Shown here piece after piece: positions 36,356 to 47,684 of a stretch of 64,000 bases of DNA. The stretch is taken from contig NZ_JACIDM010000001.1 of assembly GCF_014196335.1 (NCBI RefSeq), positions 930,001 through 994,000 of the forward strand, in the 5' to 3' direction. The DNA is from Brevundimonas lenta. Lineage in GTDB: Bacteria; Pseudomonadota; Alphaproteobacteria; Caulobacterales; Caulobacteraceae. The notes under the pieces were generated by a model. The model made no database searches. It was given only the letters and a program-made list of their open reading frames with translations, and was not told where the DNA came from. Made by a program: the position numbers and the translations under genes. Within the stretch, counting starts at the first letter, position 1; every line of letters begins with the position of its first letter.

Positions 36356-37390
36356 ATGACCGACGACCGCATCGTCTCCGGCCACCCCGCGCCCGGCGAG
36401 CCCTACGACCGCGCCCTGCGGCCCCAGACCCTGTCCGAGTTCGTCGGCCAGGAGCAGGCCAAGGGCAATCTGAAGATCTTCATCGACGCCGCCCGCGCCC
36501 GTCAGGAGGCGCTGGATCACGTCCTGCTGTTCGGTCCGCCCGGCCTCGGCAAGACCACCCTGGCCCAGATCGTCGCCCGCGAGCTGGGCGTCGGCTTCCG
36601 CGCCACCTCCGGCCCCATCCTCGCCAAGGCCGGCGACCTGGCCGCCATCCTGACCAATCTCGAACCGCGCGACGTGCTGTTCATCGACGAGATCCACCGC
36701 CTCGCCCCGGCGGTCGAGGAGATCCTGTACCCGGCCATGGAAGACCATGTGCTGGACCTGATCATCGGGGAGGGGCCCTCCGCCCGCTCGGTCCGCATCG
36801 ACCTCGCCCCCTTCACCCTCGTCGGCGCCACCACCCGCGCCGGCCTGCTGGCCACGCCGCTGCGCGACCGCTTCGGCATTCCGCTGCGGCTGGAGTTCTA
36901 CACCCCGGCCGAACTCACCCGCGTGGTCATGGGCGCGGCCCGCAAGATGGGCGCGGTCCTGACCGAGGATGGGGCCATGGAGATCGCCTCGCGCGCCCGC
37001 GGCACGCCGCGTGTCGCCGGCCGTCTGCTGCGCCGCGTCCGGGATTTCGCCACCGCCGAGGGCGCGGCCTCCATCGACAAACTGGTCGCCGCCCGCGCGC
37101 TGGCCCGGCTCGAGATCGACGAGGTCGGCCTCGACGCCAACGACCGCCGCTTCCTCAAGGCCCTGATCGAGAACTACGGCGGCGGCCCCGTCGGCATGGA
37201 CACCCTCGCCGCCGCCATCGCCGAGGCCCGCGACGCCGTCGAGGACGTCATCGAGCCCTATCTGCTGCAGCAGGGCTTCATCCAGCGCACCCCCCGCGGC
37301 CGCATGGCCTGCGCCCGCGCCTACAGCCACCTCGGCCTGACCGAGCCGCCCAAGGCTCCCCAGGCCGGCGACCTGTTCGGCGGCAAGTAG
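36356..37390 (+). CDS. ruvB: Holliday junction branch migration helicase RuvB
   Basis: A 344-residue AAA+ motor. Walker A is GPPGLGKT (residues 60-67), Walker B FIDEIH (Asp111-Glu112), sensor 1 lies in [12 protein letters not shown], and the Arg-finger region follows ([14 protein letters not shown]). A C-terminal winged helix comes last ([17 protein letters not shown]). It forms hexamers on either side of RuvA and drives branch migration. The N-terminus [15 protein letters not shown] is typical. The ATG at 36356 follows a GGGGAGG ribosome-binding site. The next gene starts 50 bp on. Confidence 0.97.
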   Translation: MTDDRIVSGHPAPGEPYDRALRPQTLSEFVGQEQAKGNLKIFIDAARARQEALDHVLLFGPPGLGKTTLAQIVARELGVGFRATSGPILAKAGDLAAILTNLEPRDVLFIDEIHRLAPAVEEILYPAMEDHVLDLIIGEGPSARSVRIDLAPFTLVGATTRAGLLATPLRDRFGIPLRLEFYTPAELTRVVMGAARKMGAVLTEDGAMEIASRARGTPRVAGRLLRRVRDFATAEGAASIDKLVAARALARLEIDEVGLDANDRRFLKALIENYGGGPVGMDTLAAAIAEARDAVEDVIEPYLLQQGFIQRTPRGRMACARAYSHLGLTEPPKAPQAGDLFGGK

Positions 37391-37440
37391 ACCTTCACCT
37401 CGCCGCCGAACCCCGGCATGGTCCCGCTTGAGGAGGCCGC

Positions 37441-37806
37441 ATGGCGCAACGCTCGATCCGCACTGACCGTCTGATCCCCATCCTCGGGGTGGCCGTCATC
37501 GTGCTCGGCGCCCTGATCCTGTGGCTGGTCACCCGCGGCGGCTTCGGCACGGACGAGCCCTCGCCCGAAGCCCGCGCCCGCGTGCAGGTCCGCGAACATC
37601 TCGGCCGGCAGGCCCGCATCAGCTACACCGAGGAGGGCCGTCGCCTCGCCGTCTGCGGCTACATCACCGACGGCGACGAGGTCATCGCCTTCATCTCGCG
37701 GCCCAACCGTCTGATGCTCGAGACCGATCCGCTGAAGCAGGAGTTCCGCCAGATCCAGCGCGACCTCTGCCCCGGCTTCCTGACCCGTCCGCCGGCTATC
37801 CCATGA
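37441..37806 (+). CDS. Single-TM periplasmic protein of unknown function
   Basis: A 121-residue protein with one membrane helix (residues about 12-30, IPILGVAVIVLGALILWL), short cytoplasmic and periplasmic parts, and a Cys pair in the soluble region (LAVCGYITDG, RDLCPGFL). I do not recognise the domain, but the position just before ybgC and the tol genes is suggestive. Its stop overlaps the ybgC ATG (ATGA), so it is co-translated with ybgC. It could be an envelope protein linked to Tol-Pal function; that is inference only. Confidence 0.72.
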   Translation: MAQRSIRTDRLIPILGVAVIVLGALILWLVTRGGFGTDEPSPEARARVQVREHLGRQARISYTEEGRRLAVCGYITDGDEVIAFISRPNRLMLETDPLKQEFRQIQRDLCPGFLTRPPAIP

Positions 37807-38258
37807 CTGACCGTCCCACCCCCGGCCGCTTCGAGGGCCGCGAGCATCGCCTGCCGGTCCGCGTCTATTACGAGGACACCGACTTCACCGGCCTGGTCTA
37901 CCACGCCAACTACGTCCGCTATTTCGAGCGCGGCCGCTCCGACTGCCTGCGCCTGATGGGGATCGGCCACGCCGAACTGCTGGACGGCGACCAGCCCATG
38001 GCCTTCGTCGTCTCGAAGATGGATCTGCGCTTCCTCAAGCCCGCCCGCATCGACGACGAACTGGTGGTCCGCACCCATTACGACGCCGCCAAAGGGCCGC
38101 GCCTGCTGATCTCCCAGACCATCTCCCGCGGCGAAGACGACCTCTGCCAGGCGGATGTCGAGGTCGTCTGCATCCACATGGACGGCCGTCCGCGCCGTCC
38201 GACGAAGGCGCTGCTTGAAAAGATCGGGCCCTGGCTGGCCCCCGGGACGACCGGTTGA
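37803..38258 (+). CDS. ybgC: Tol-Pal-associated acyl-CoA thioesterase YbgC
   Basis: A 151-residue hotdog-fold thioesterase with the YbgC signature YYEDTDFTGLVYHANYVRYF, in which Asp27 is the likely catalytic residue, and RYFERGRSDCLRLMG following. YbgC enzymes act on acyl-CoA or acyl-ACP and are encoded next to tolQRAB in most proteobacteria, where they are thought to link phospholipid metabolism to envelope work. Overlap with the upstream gene by 4 bp indicates coupling. A small unknown gene lies between it and tolQ. Confidence 0.95.
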   Translation: MTDRPTPGRFEGREHRLPVRVYYEDTDFTGLVYHANYVRYFERGRSDCLRLMGIGHAELLDGDQPMAFVVSKMDLRFLKPARIDDELVVRTHYDAAKGPRLLISQTISRGEDDLCQADVEVVCIHMDGRPRRPTKALLEKIGPWLAPGTTG

Positions 38259-38292
38259 ACGGCCGCCTGCACATTCATCGAGGGGATTTCCA

Positions 38293-38718
38293 ATGCATAG
38301 CAACGGCATGAGCGTCGGCGCGCTCGTCACCATCGTCCTGCTGCTGATCATCCTGGGCGGCGGCGCCCTGGTCGGCTGCCCGCACTACCGCGTGTGGGAG
38401 CGCAAGATGGCCGGTCAGGCCGAGCTCCAGTACCAGCAGGGCGCGCGTCAGGCCCTGGTCGCCCAGGCCGCGGCCGAGGACGAGGCCGCCATCAAGCGCG
38501 CCGAGGCCGCCACCCGCCGCGTCCGCGGCTGGGCCGACGCCGCCCGTCGCGGTTGCGCCGATCTGGGCCGCGCCAACGACCGCGCCTGCGAGGATCAGCT
38601 GCTGCGCGACGCCGCCACCTATTCCATCGCCAAGGAAGGGCACGAGGGCGTCATCATCAGCGTCGGCGCCCCTGTCTCCGTCGCGGTTCAGCCCCGCACG
38701 GATCGCGCTTCCGAATAG
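38293..38718 (+). CDS. Membrane-anchored protein with a helical periplasmic domain, unknown
   Basis: A 141-residue protein. An N-terminal membrane helix (about 8-27, ALVTIVLLLIILGGGALVGC) is followed by CPHYRVWERKMAGQAELQYQ and a long Ala/Glu/Arg-rich helix (to about 80). A Cys-containing segment (ADLGRANDRACEDQLLRDAA) and a final beta-like part (VIISVGAPVSVAVQP) complete it. The GC pair at the end of the helix (LVGC) resembles a lipobox, so a lipoprotein is possible. The ATG at 38293 has AGGGGA upstream. It lies between ybgC and tolQ, so a Tol-linked envelope role is possible but unproven. Confidence 0.7.
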   Translation: MHSNGMSVGALVTIVLLLIILGGGALVGCPHYRVWERKMAGQAELQYQQGARQALVAQAAAEDEAAIKRAEAATRRVRGWADAARRGCADLGRANDRACEDQLLRDAATYSIAKEGHEGVIISVGAPVSVAVQPRTDRASE

Positions 38719-38749
38719 TCGATCGGGCGAAACCGGCCGGACATTGCGA

Positions 38750-38770
38750 ACCTGTCACGTGCAGACAGGT
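38750..38770. promoter_or_regulatory. Palindrome upstream of tolQ
   Basis: ACCTGTC at 38750-38756 and GACAGGT at 38764-38770 form a perfect 7-bp inverted repeat with a 7-base spacer, about 100 bp before tolQ and 32 bp after the previous stop. It could be an operator or a short mRNA hairpin. No U-tract follows, which argues against an intrinsic terminator. Confidence 0.5.
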
Positions 38771-38867
38771 GACCGTCCCGCTACACCCCGATAATCCTCG
38801 CCAGAATCGCCACACAACCGCCACGCCCGTCCGATGGACAAGGACGGACAGACGGAAGGACGCCTGA

Positions 38868-39569
<702 letters not shown>

Positions 39570-39572
39570 GCC

Positions 39573-40028
<456 letters not shown>

Positions 40029-40032
40029 CGGT

Positions 40033-40833
40033 TTGGAACGTCCCGGCGCAGCACTGGTCGGATCCGTCGTCGTTCACGGCGTGGTCATCGGCGTCGCCTG
40101 CCTGGCGATGCTGATCACCGGCGCGCGTCCTCCGCTGCCGACCGTCACCTCGGTGCCGGTCCAGATCGTCTCCGACCAGCTCGAACTGGGCGGGGCCGAG
40201 GAAGTCGTCGTCGAAACCCCGACCGAGGATGAAGCCGCCGGCGCCGAGGTCGAGAACATCCCTGAGCCGACCCCGCCCGAACCGACGCCGCCGAAGCCCA
40301 CGCCGACGCCGCCACCGCCGCGTCCTGAACCGCCGCGACCGGCGCCGCGACCCACGCCCCGTCCGCCGGAGCCGGCGCGTCCCGCGCCGCGCCCCCAGCC
40401 GCCCCGTCCGCAGCCGCCGCGCCCCTCGCCGGGCCTGAATCTGGATGAACTCGCGGGTCCGACGCGCCCGAACACGCGTCCCAATCCCGGCCGCCCCAAC
40501 CCTCCGGGGACCCCGGGACCGGCCGAGCAAACCCGTGGACCGGTGGTCACGGCCATGTTCGAGCAGGTCTATCAAAACTGGAGCATCCGGGCGACGTGCG
40601 ACATGCCCGGCGGCGACGCCCTGCGCATCCAGATGGACGTGACCCTCTCGCCCACCGGCCGCATCACTTCCGGCCCGACGCTGATCGGGGCCCAGAACTC
40701 GGACGTCTATCGGGCGGCCGCGGCCGAAGCGATGCGCGCCATCCGCGCCACCGCCCCCTTCGACGTTCCGGCGGGCTTCACCGGCGGGAGCTACCGCCCG
40801 ACCTTCTTCACAGATCGGGCCTGCAACCGCTAG
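40033..40833 (+). CDS. tolA: TolA, short form with a Pro-rich spanning domain
   Basis: A 266-residue protein. A membrane helix (about 9-33, GSVVVHGVVIGVACLAMLIT) is followed by a periplasmic linker (about 65-150) made of Pro repeats with Arg, Glu and Thr, not the long Lys/Ala helix of E. coli TolA. The C-terminal domain (about 180-266) resembles the TolA/TonB C-terminal fold (QVYQNWSIRATCDMPGG, VTLSPTGRITSGPTLIGAQN) with two Cys. The start is a TTG at 40033, with GGAGAG upstream. Family placement rests on the tolQR-tolB context plus the domain order. It should connect the TolQR motor to Pal and TolB. Confidence 0.93.
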   Translation: MERPGAALVGSVVVHGVVIGVACLAMLITGARPPLPTVTSVPVQIVSDQLELGGAEEVVVETPTEDEAAGAEVENIPEPTPPEPTPPKPTPTPPPPRPEPPRPAPRPTPRPPEPARPAPRPQPPRPQPPRPSPGLNLDELAGPTRPNTRPNPGRPNPPGTPGPAEQTRGPVVTAMFEQVYQNWSIRATCDMPGGDALRIQMDVTLSPTGRITSGPTLIGAQNSDVYRAAAAEAMRAIRATAPFDVPAGFTGGSYRPTFFTDRACNR

Positions 40834-40962
40834 GAACCGGCGCCGTTCAGGCTGATCAAGCCTGACAGTGCCTGAAAGTCGCCCCATTCGCCGCCATGCT
40901 GGCCTTATGCGACTGGTTCGGCGACAAGAACCGGCGGACGTCTGAACTCGCGGGAGCCCCTG

Positions 40963-42336
40963 ATGCGACTGAACCGACTACTGGCGAGCGCCGCCATCCT
41001 TGCGATGACGGCCGGCGCGGTCACCGCCCAGACGCCGCCCGCCGGTCAGCCCCAGTCGCAGGAGCCGGTCGAGGTCGTCATCGACCAGGGCGTGCTGCGG
41101 CCGTTCCAGATCGCCGTGGCCAATTTCGACGGCCAGAACGGCTCCGATCTCGGCAACGTCATCCGCGCCGACCTGCGCCGCTCGGGCTATTTCGAGCCGC
41201 TGGACCCCAACAGCTTCGTCGAGACCGGCCTCAGCCTGTCGAACGCGCCGAACTTCCCGCAGTGGACCTCCATCGGCGCCCAGGCCGTGCTGTACGGCTC
41301 GGTGACGGCGCGCCCGGACGGTCGCAACGACTTCGGCTTCCGCCTGTACGACCCCTACCGCCAGTGCCAGCTGGTCGCCTACCAGTTCACCGCCACGCCC
41401 GAGCAATGGCGCCGCATCGGCCACAAGATCGCCGACCTGGTCTATCAGCGCATGACCGGTGAAAGCGGCCTGTTCGACAGCCGCGTCGTCTTCGTCTCGG
41501 AAAGCGGCACCCAGCTGAACCGCCTGTCGCGCCTGGCGATCTCGGACCAGGACGGCTACAACCCCGTCTACCTGACCCAGGGCGACGAGATCATCATGTC
41601 GCCGCGCTTCTCGCTCAGCGACCCCAACGAGATCACCTACGTCGCGCTGGGCAAGGATTACAGCCGCATCTACCTGTTCAACCTGTCGACCGGCCGCCGC
41701 GAAAGCATCGGCGAGTTCGACGGTCAGGTGCTGGCCCCGCGCTTCTCCAACGACGGCACCAAACTGGCCTTCTCGATCATCCGCGGCGGCAACACCGACG
41801 TCTACGTCATGGAGCTGTCCAGCCGGCAGCTGCGCCGCCTGACCACCGATCCCGGCATCGACACCTCGCCGTCGTTCAGCCCCGACAACAGCCAGCTGGT
41901 CTTCACCTCGGACCGCTCGGGCTCGCCGCGCCTCTACACCATGCGCGCCGACGGCTCGGGCCAGCGCCCGATCTCGCGTGGCGGCGGCCTGTACACCGCC
42001 CCCAGCTGGAGCCCGCGCGGCGACCTGATCGCCTTCACCAAACAGGGCGGCGGCCGCTTCTCGACCGGCGTCATGGCCACCGACGGCTCGGGCGAGCGCA
42101 TCCTGTCGTCCAGCTATTTCGAGGAAGGCCCGACCTGGGCCCCCAACGGCCGCTACATCATGTTCGCGCGTCAGAGCCCCGGCGGCGACACCCGCCTCTG
42201 GACCGTCGACCTGTCCGGCCGCGTCGTCAGCCAGGCCGGATACGGCGGCCGCGGCTCCGATCCGGCCTGGTCGCCGCTGCTGGACGCCCAGCCGTCACGT
42301 TTGGGCGGTAGCGGCCCGGACGCCTGTCCGGCCTGA
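40963..42336 (+). CDS. tolB: Tol-Pal periplasmic beta-propeller TolB
   Basis: A 457-residue protein with a signal peptide (cleavage near VTA/QTP, residue about 23). The N-terminal domain (VLRPFQIAVANFDGQNGSDL, NVIRADLRRSGYFEPLD) is TolB-specific. The C-terminal six-bladed propeller shows repeated SPDN/SPRG-type blades (DTSPSFSPDNSQLVFTSDRS, APSWSPRGDLIAFTKQGGG, PTWAPNGRYIMFARQSPGGD). TolB binds Pal and is displaced by TolA. The gene is separated from tolA by about 130 bp with a small hairpin (TCAGGCT/AGCCTGA, 40847-40865), so it may have its own promoter. GGAG precedes the ATG. Confidence 0.97.
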   Translation: MRLNRLLASAAILAMTAGAVTAQTPPAGQPQSQEPVEVVIDQGVLRPFQIAVANFDGQNGSDLGNVIRADLRRSGYFEPLDPNSFVETGLSLSNAPNFPQWTSIGAQAVLYGSVTARPDGRNDFGFRLYDPYRQCQLVAYQFTATPEQWRRIGHKIADLVYQRMTGESGLFDSRVVFVSESGTQLNRLSRLAISDQDGYNPVYLTQGDEIIMSPRFSLSDPNEITYVALGKDYSRIYLFNLSTGRRESIGEFDGQVLAPRFSNDGTKLAFSIIRGGNTDVYVMELSSRQLRRLTTDPGIDTSPSFSPDNSQLVFTSDRSGSPRLYTMRADGSGQRPISRGGGLYTAPSWSPRGDLIAFTKQGGGRFSTGVMATDGSGERILSSSYFEEGPTWAPNGRYIMFARQSPGGDTRLWTVDLSGRVVSQAGYGGRGSDPAWSPLLDAQPSRLGGSGPDACPA

Positions 42337-42460
42337 TCACAAGCGGAGCCTTTGCGCTCACTCCCGCGTTATCGTGACTGGTGAAAGTGCTGGCGCGACA
42401 GTATCGACCTTTTATAGCAAAGCTTGAGGCCCCGGACGGGGCGACCACAGGAGACCTTTC

Positions 42461-43018
42461 ATGCTGAAGCCCGCTACCATCGCCCGTCTGGCCGCCGTGA
42501 GCGTCGCCGTCGCCGCGATCGCCGCCTGCACCCCGCGCCCGGCCGCCGACACCGGCGCCGGCAACACCGTGCCGCCCCCGAGCGGCCCGCAGTATCCGAC
42601 CGCGCCCTCGGGTCCGGTGGACGGCGGCAACCTCGGCGCCGCGACGCCGGGTTCGGAGCAGGACTTCGTCGTCAACGTCGGCGACCGCGTCTATTTCGAC
42701 CTCGACAGCTATTCGATCCGCTCGGAAGCCTTCCCGCGCCTGGACGCCCAGGTCGCCTGGCTGCAGCGCTATCCGAACGTGACCATCCGCATCGAAGGCA
42801 ACGCCGACGAACGCGGCACGCGCGAGTACAACCTGGCCCTGGGCGCCCGCCGCGCCGAGTCGGTCCGCACCTATCTGGTCGAGCGCGGCGTCAACGCCGG
42901 CCGCATCGACACGATCAGCTTCGGCAAGGAGCGTCCGATCGCCGCCGGCTCGAACGAGGAAGCCTGGGCCCGCAACCGCAACGCCCACACCGCCATCGTC
43001 TCGGGCGCCACGCGCTAA
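42461..43018 (+). CDS. pal: Peptidoglycan-associated lipoprotein Pal
   Basis: A 185-residue lipoprotein. The lipobox ends IAAC with Cys23, then a Pro/Gly-rich tether (about 24-65) leads to the OmpA-type peptidoglycan-binding domain (about 70-185). That domain contains VYFDLDSYSIRSEA, TIRIEGNADERGTREYNLAL and the terminal ARNRNAHTAI. Pal anchors the outer membrane to the wall and is recruited to the division site by TolB and TolQRA. GGAGACC lies before the ATG. A hairpin follows the stop at 43040-43063. Confidence 0.97.
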   Translation: MLKPATIARLAAVSVAVAAIAACTPRPAADTGAGNTVPPPSGPQYPTAPSGPVDGGNLGAATPGSEQDFVVNVGDRVYFDLDSYSIRSEAFPRLDAQVAWLQRYPNVTIRIEGNADERGTREYNLALGARRAESVRTYLVERGVNAGRIDTISFGKERPIAAGSNEEAWARNRNAHTAIVSGATR

Positions 43019-43039
43019 TCCCCGACGTGAGTTAGCGAA

Positions 43040-43063
43040 GGGGGCCGGCGCATGTCGGCCCCC
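43040..43063 (+). terminator. Hairpin after pal
   Basis: GGGGGCCG at 43040-43047 pairs with CGGCCCCC at 43056-43063, an 8-bp GC stem with an 8-base loop, 21 bp after the pal stop. It may end or protect the pal transcript. The nearest T run (43071-43074) comes 7 bases later, so Rho-independent termination is only possible. Confidence 0.55.
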
Positions 43064-43067
43064 ACGA

Positions 43068-43110
43068 CCATTTTCGCTTCAGCTCGGCTCGAGCTGAATC
43101 CAGAAAATGG
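43068..43110. repeat. Long palindrome in the pal-cpoB spacer (unit 1)
   Basis: Nested inverted arms: CCATTTTC (43068-43075) pairs with GAAAATGG (43103-43110), and inside it TTCAGCTC (43078-43085) pairs with GAGCTGAA (43091-43098). The structure is stable and non-coding. It may be a dispersed palindromic element or a site that affects cpoB expression. Confidence 0.72.
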
Positions 43111-43124
43111 TCCAGCATCAAACG

Positions 43125-43176
43125 GAGCGAAATCTGGATCTTGATAGACTTCGTCCATCAAGAGCGATTTCGCTCT
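43125..43176. repeat. Long palindrome in the pal-cpoB spacer (unit 2)
   Basis: GAGCGAAATC (43125-43134) pairs with GATTTCGCTC (43166-43175), and CTTGAT (43140-43145) pairs with ATCAAG (43157-43162). An alternative local hairpin is AGAGCGA/TCGCTCT at 43161-43176. The two possible folds of the same bases are mutually exclusive. The element ends about 40 bp before the cpoB ATG. Confidence 0.72.
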
Positions 43177-43214
43177 GTCTTGAACCGGCCTCAAATCGGT
43201 GGGACCACAACGAC

Positions 43215-44117
43215 ATGCTCAAGCTCCCTTCCGCCATGCGCTCCCGCAACGCCCTCGTCACGGTGCTGGGCGTCGTCCTGATCGCCGGCACGACCACCGT
43301 GGTGGCCCAGACCACGCCTATGGAGCCGGTGCAGTGGGACAAGAAGCGTCTCGACCAGCTTGATCGCAACGTCCGTCGCCTCGAACGCGCCCTGACCCAG
43401 CGCAACGCCGCCGGTCAGCCGGTCATCGTCGAGCCCGATCCCGAGGTCATCGCCCTGCAAGGCCGCGTCGCCGGCATGGACCGCCGCCTGCAGGACATGG
43501 AGGCCACCCTCCAGCGCGTGAACGGCGACCTCGAGCGCCTGACCTTCGCCCTGGACGAGTCCGCCCGCGACAACGAAAGCCTCGCCACCCGCGTCCGCGA
43601 CGCCGAAGGCCGCGTCCGCACCATCGAACAGGCCGCCGCCCGCGAGGCCGAGCTGAACTCGCCCATTTCCGAGACCTCGCCGACCGGCGACGCCGGCCGC
43701 GACCTCGCCGCCGCCGTCCGCCTGGCCGCCACCGATCCGCAGCGCGGCGATCGCGCCCTGCAGACCGTCATCCTCGCCTGGCCCGACACCCCCCAGGCCC
43801 GCGAAGCCAACGCGCGCCTCGGTGACCTGCGCGTCTCCGGCCGCGACTACGACAACGCCGTCCGCGCCTACGCCTCGGCCCTGCGCGGCTGGCCGACGGC
43901 CACCTGGGCTCCGTCCACCACCCTCGCCCTCGCCGAGGCCCTGTTCGCCCAGGACAAGAAGACCGAGGCCTGTGGCGCCCTGACCGAGTTCACCAACCGC
44001 TACGCCCAGGCGGCCACCGCTCCCTTGCGCACCCGTGCGACCGAGATGCGCACCCGCTTCGCCTGTCCCGCCCCGGCCGCGCCGGCGCCGGCCCGTCCGC
44101 CGCGGAGAGCGGGCTGA
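43215..44117 (+). CDS. cpoB: Tol-Pal-associated cell-division coordinator CpoB (YbgF)
   Basis: A 300-residue exported protein. The signal peptide ends near VVA/QTT (residue about 33); an N-terminal coiled-coil region (about 60-140, LQGRVAGMDRRLQDMEATLQ) mediates trimerisation. The C-terminal TPR region (about 165-280) contains WPDTPQAREANARLGDLRVS and related repeats. CpoB couples Tol action to peptidoglycan synthesis at the septum. I chose the ATG at 43215; a second ATG lies eight codons later. Its stop overlaps the CTG that appears to start tilS. Confidence 0.93.
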   Translation: MLKLPSAMRSRNALVTVLGVVLIAGTTTVVAQTTPMEPVQWDKKRLDQLDRNVRRLERALTQRNAAGQPVIVEPDPEVIALQGRVAGMDRRLQDMEATLQRVNGDLERLTFALDESARDNESLATRVRDAEGRVRTIEQAAAREAELNSPISETSPTGDAGRDLAAAVRLAATDPQRGDRALQTVILAWPDTPQAREANARLGDLRVSGRDYDNAVRAYASALRGWPTATWAPSTTLALAEALFAQDKKTEACGALTEFTNRYAQAATAPLRTRATEMRTRFACPAPAAPAPARPPRRAG

Positions 44118-45403
44118 TCCAGGCCCCGCCCGGCTGGCTCCGGGCGGTCGACGACCGCCTGACCGCCCGGCTGGAGACCGCCGTCGACCGACCCCTGGCC
44201 GTCGCCCTGTCCGGCGGCGGCGACTCCGTCGCCCTGCTGCATCTCGCCGCCGACTGGGCCAGCCGTAACGGCCGCCGCCTGCTGGCCCTGACCGTCGACC
44301 ACGGCCTCAACCCCGACAGCCCGCGCTGGAACGACCTCGCCGCCCGCGCCGCCGCCGGCGCCGGGGCCGACTGGCGCCTTCTCCACTGGACCGGCCCGCA
44401 TCCCGCCACAGGCCTGCCCGCCGCCGCCCGCGCCGCCCGCCACCGCCTGATCGCCGACGCCGCCCGCGCCGCCGGGGCCCGCGTCGTCCTGTTCGCCCAC
44501 ACCGCCGACGACGTGGCCGAGGGTGAGCTCATGCGTGCCGACGGCTCCTCCCTCGGCCGCCTGCGCGCCTGGTCGCCGTCGCCGGTCTGGCCGGAGGGGA
44601 GGGGGCTGATGCTCCTGCGCCCCCTGCTGGACGTTCGCCGTCAGGACCTGCGAGACTGGCTCCGCGCCCGCGACGCCGCCTGGATCGACGATCCCGCCAA
44701 CGACGACCCCCGCTTCGCCCGCAGCCGCGCCCGCCGGGCCCTCGCCGGAACAAGCCCCCCGCCGACCGCCCTCGCGGCCCCCGCAACCGCCCGCGGCCTC
44801 CTCGCCGTCGAGGACGACGTCATCCGCCTGTCCCGCCACGCCGACGCCCGCACCCTCGCCGCCGCCCTGGTCTGCGCCGGCGGCGGCGAGCGGCCCCCGC
44901 GCGGCGACCGTCTGGCCCACGCCCTGACCCGCCTCCGCTCCGGCGAGGATTTCACCGCCGCCCTCTCTGGCGCCCGGCTGGAGGCCGCCGGCGACCGCGT
45001 CCTCGTCCTGCGCGAGCCCGGCGAGTACCGCCGCCACGCCACCCCGCCCGTCCCGCTCCCGCAAGGCCTCGAAACCGTCTGGGACGGCCGCTGGGCCCTG
45101 ACCGCGCCGCAGTCCGGCTGGGTCGCCGTCCCCGCCGCCGGCCGCCTCAACCAGCTGTCCGACGCCGACCGCGCCGTCCTCTCCGCCCTGCCGCCCGCCG
45201 CCCGCGCCGCCCGCCCTGTGCTGATCCGGAACGACGCGACTGCCCCGGTTCTTGCAGGGGACGCGCACAAGGCGCAGGCGCTGGTCGCACAGAGACTGGC
45301 TTCGGCGCTGGACGGAATGACGCACGAAACCGACCTAGGCGCGTTCACGCATGGCGCGACGCCTTGGAAGCACCTATTTTCGAGCGCTGACATCAGAGAG
45401 TGA
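44114..45403 (+). CDS. tilS: tRNA(Ile)-lysidine synthetase TilS with an apparent CTG start
   Basis: About 429 residues if started at the CTG at 44114. The frame is open back to a stop at 43823-43825, and between that stop and 44513 there is no ATG, GTG or TTG. The PP-loop ATP motif LSGGGDS (residues 32-38) lies in this part, so a start at 44513 (GTG) would delete the nucleotide-binding site. The CTG overlaps the cpoB stop as CTGA, and GGAG sits six bases upstream. Further TilS features are [39 protein letters not shown] and a C-terminal domain. TilS converts C34 of tRNA-Ile2 to lysidine and is essential in most bacteria. The CTG start is inference from the missing alternatives. Confidence 0.88.
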   Translation: MIQAPPGWLRAVDDRLTARLETAVDRPLAVALSGGGDSVALLHLAADWASRNGRRLLALTVDHGLNPDSPRWNDLAARAAAGAGADWRLLHWTGPHPATGLPAAARAARHRLIADAARAAGARVVLFAHTADDVAEGELMRADGSSLGRLRAWSPSPVWPEGRGLMLLRPLLDVRRQDLRDWLRARDAAWIDDPANDDPRFARSRARRALAGTSPPPTALAAPATARGLLAVEDDVIRLSRHADARTLAAALVCAGGGERPPRGDRLAHALTRLRSGEDFTAALSGARLEAAGDRVLVLREPGEYRRHATPPVPLPQGLETVWDGRWALTAPQSGWVAVPAAGRLNQLSDADRAVLSALPPAARAARPVLIRNDATAPVLAGDAHKAQALVAQRLASALDGMTHETDLGAFTHGATPWKHLFSSADIRE

Positions 45404-45437
45404 CGGGGCGTCCGGCGTCCCGAAGGATCGAACCAGA

Positions 45438-47372
<1,935 letters not shown>

Positions 47373-47394
47373 GGTCACAGGTCAAAATGGATCA

Positions 47395-47423
47395 GGGCGG
47401 CGCTTCCGGGCGCCGCCCTTTTT
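47395..47423 (+). terminator. Rho-independent terminator of ftsH
   Basis: GGGCGGCG (47395-47402) pairs with CGCCGCCC (47411-47418), followed at once by TTTTT (47419-47423). It lies 22 bp past the ftsH stop, a classic intrinsic terminator and the best one in the window. Confidence 0.88.
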
Positions 47424-47441
47424 CCTGCGCGCCTTCTCTTC

Positions 47442-47580
47442 CTTCCCCTATTTCGGGGGAAGGTGGCCCGAAGGGCCGGATGGGGGCTGTCGCCGGCGAC
47501 AAGATTCCAGCCGGCTTGATCGCGGAACCAGCCCCCATCCGTCTCGCTCCGCGAGCCACCTTCCCCCGAAATGGGGGAAG
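47442..47580. repeat. 139-bp long inverted repeat after ftsH
   Basis: Arm A (47442-47489) and arm B (47529-47580) are near-perfect complements: both contain the CTTCCCC..ATTTCGGGGGAAGG motif at the outer end and GGATGGGGGCTG at the inner end. The arms differ only in a short segment that carries its own small hairpin in each. No ORF, no known insertion sequence and no transposase is present. It resembles a dispersed intergenic hairpin or MITE. Confidence 0.82.
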
Positions 47581-47595
47581 GGCGAACGCCGCCGC

Positions 47596-47632
47596 TCACC
47601 TCCCCATCGCCTCGGGGGCGATGGCGAGGTGA
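47596..47632. repeat. Hairpin between the two long inverted repeats
   Basis: TCACCTC-CCCATCGCC at the left pairs with GGCGATGG-CGAGGTGA at the right, centred near 47614, with one unpaired C in the right arm. It lies 16 bp after the first element and may belong to the same composite. Confidence 0.65.
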
Positions 47633-47684
47633 ATCTCGACCGCTCCACTTCCTTTCGTCGTACCGGCGGCGCCCACTCCCTCCT

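Noticed and set aside
44035-44268. Alternative frame with an ATG over the start of tilS
   Set aside because: The product is an Arg/Pro-rich string and lacks the TilS PP-loop, which is in the frame starting at the CTG.
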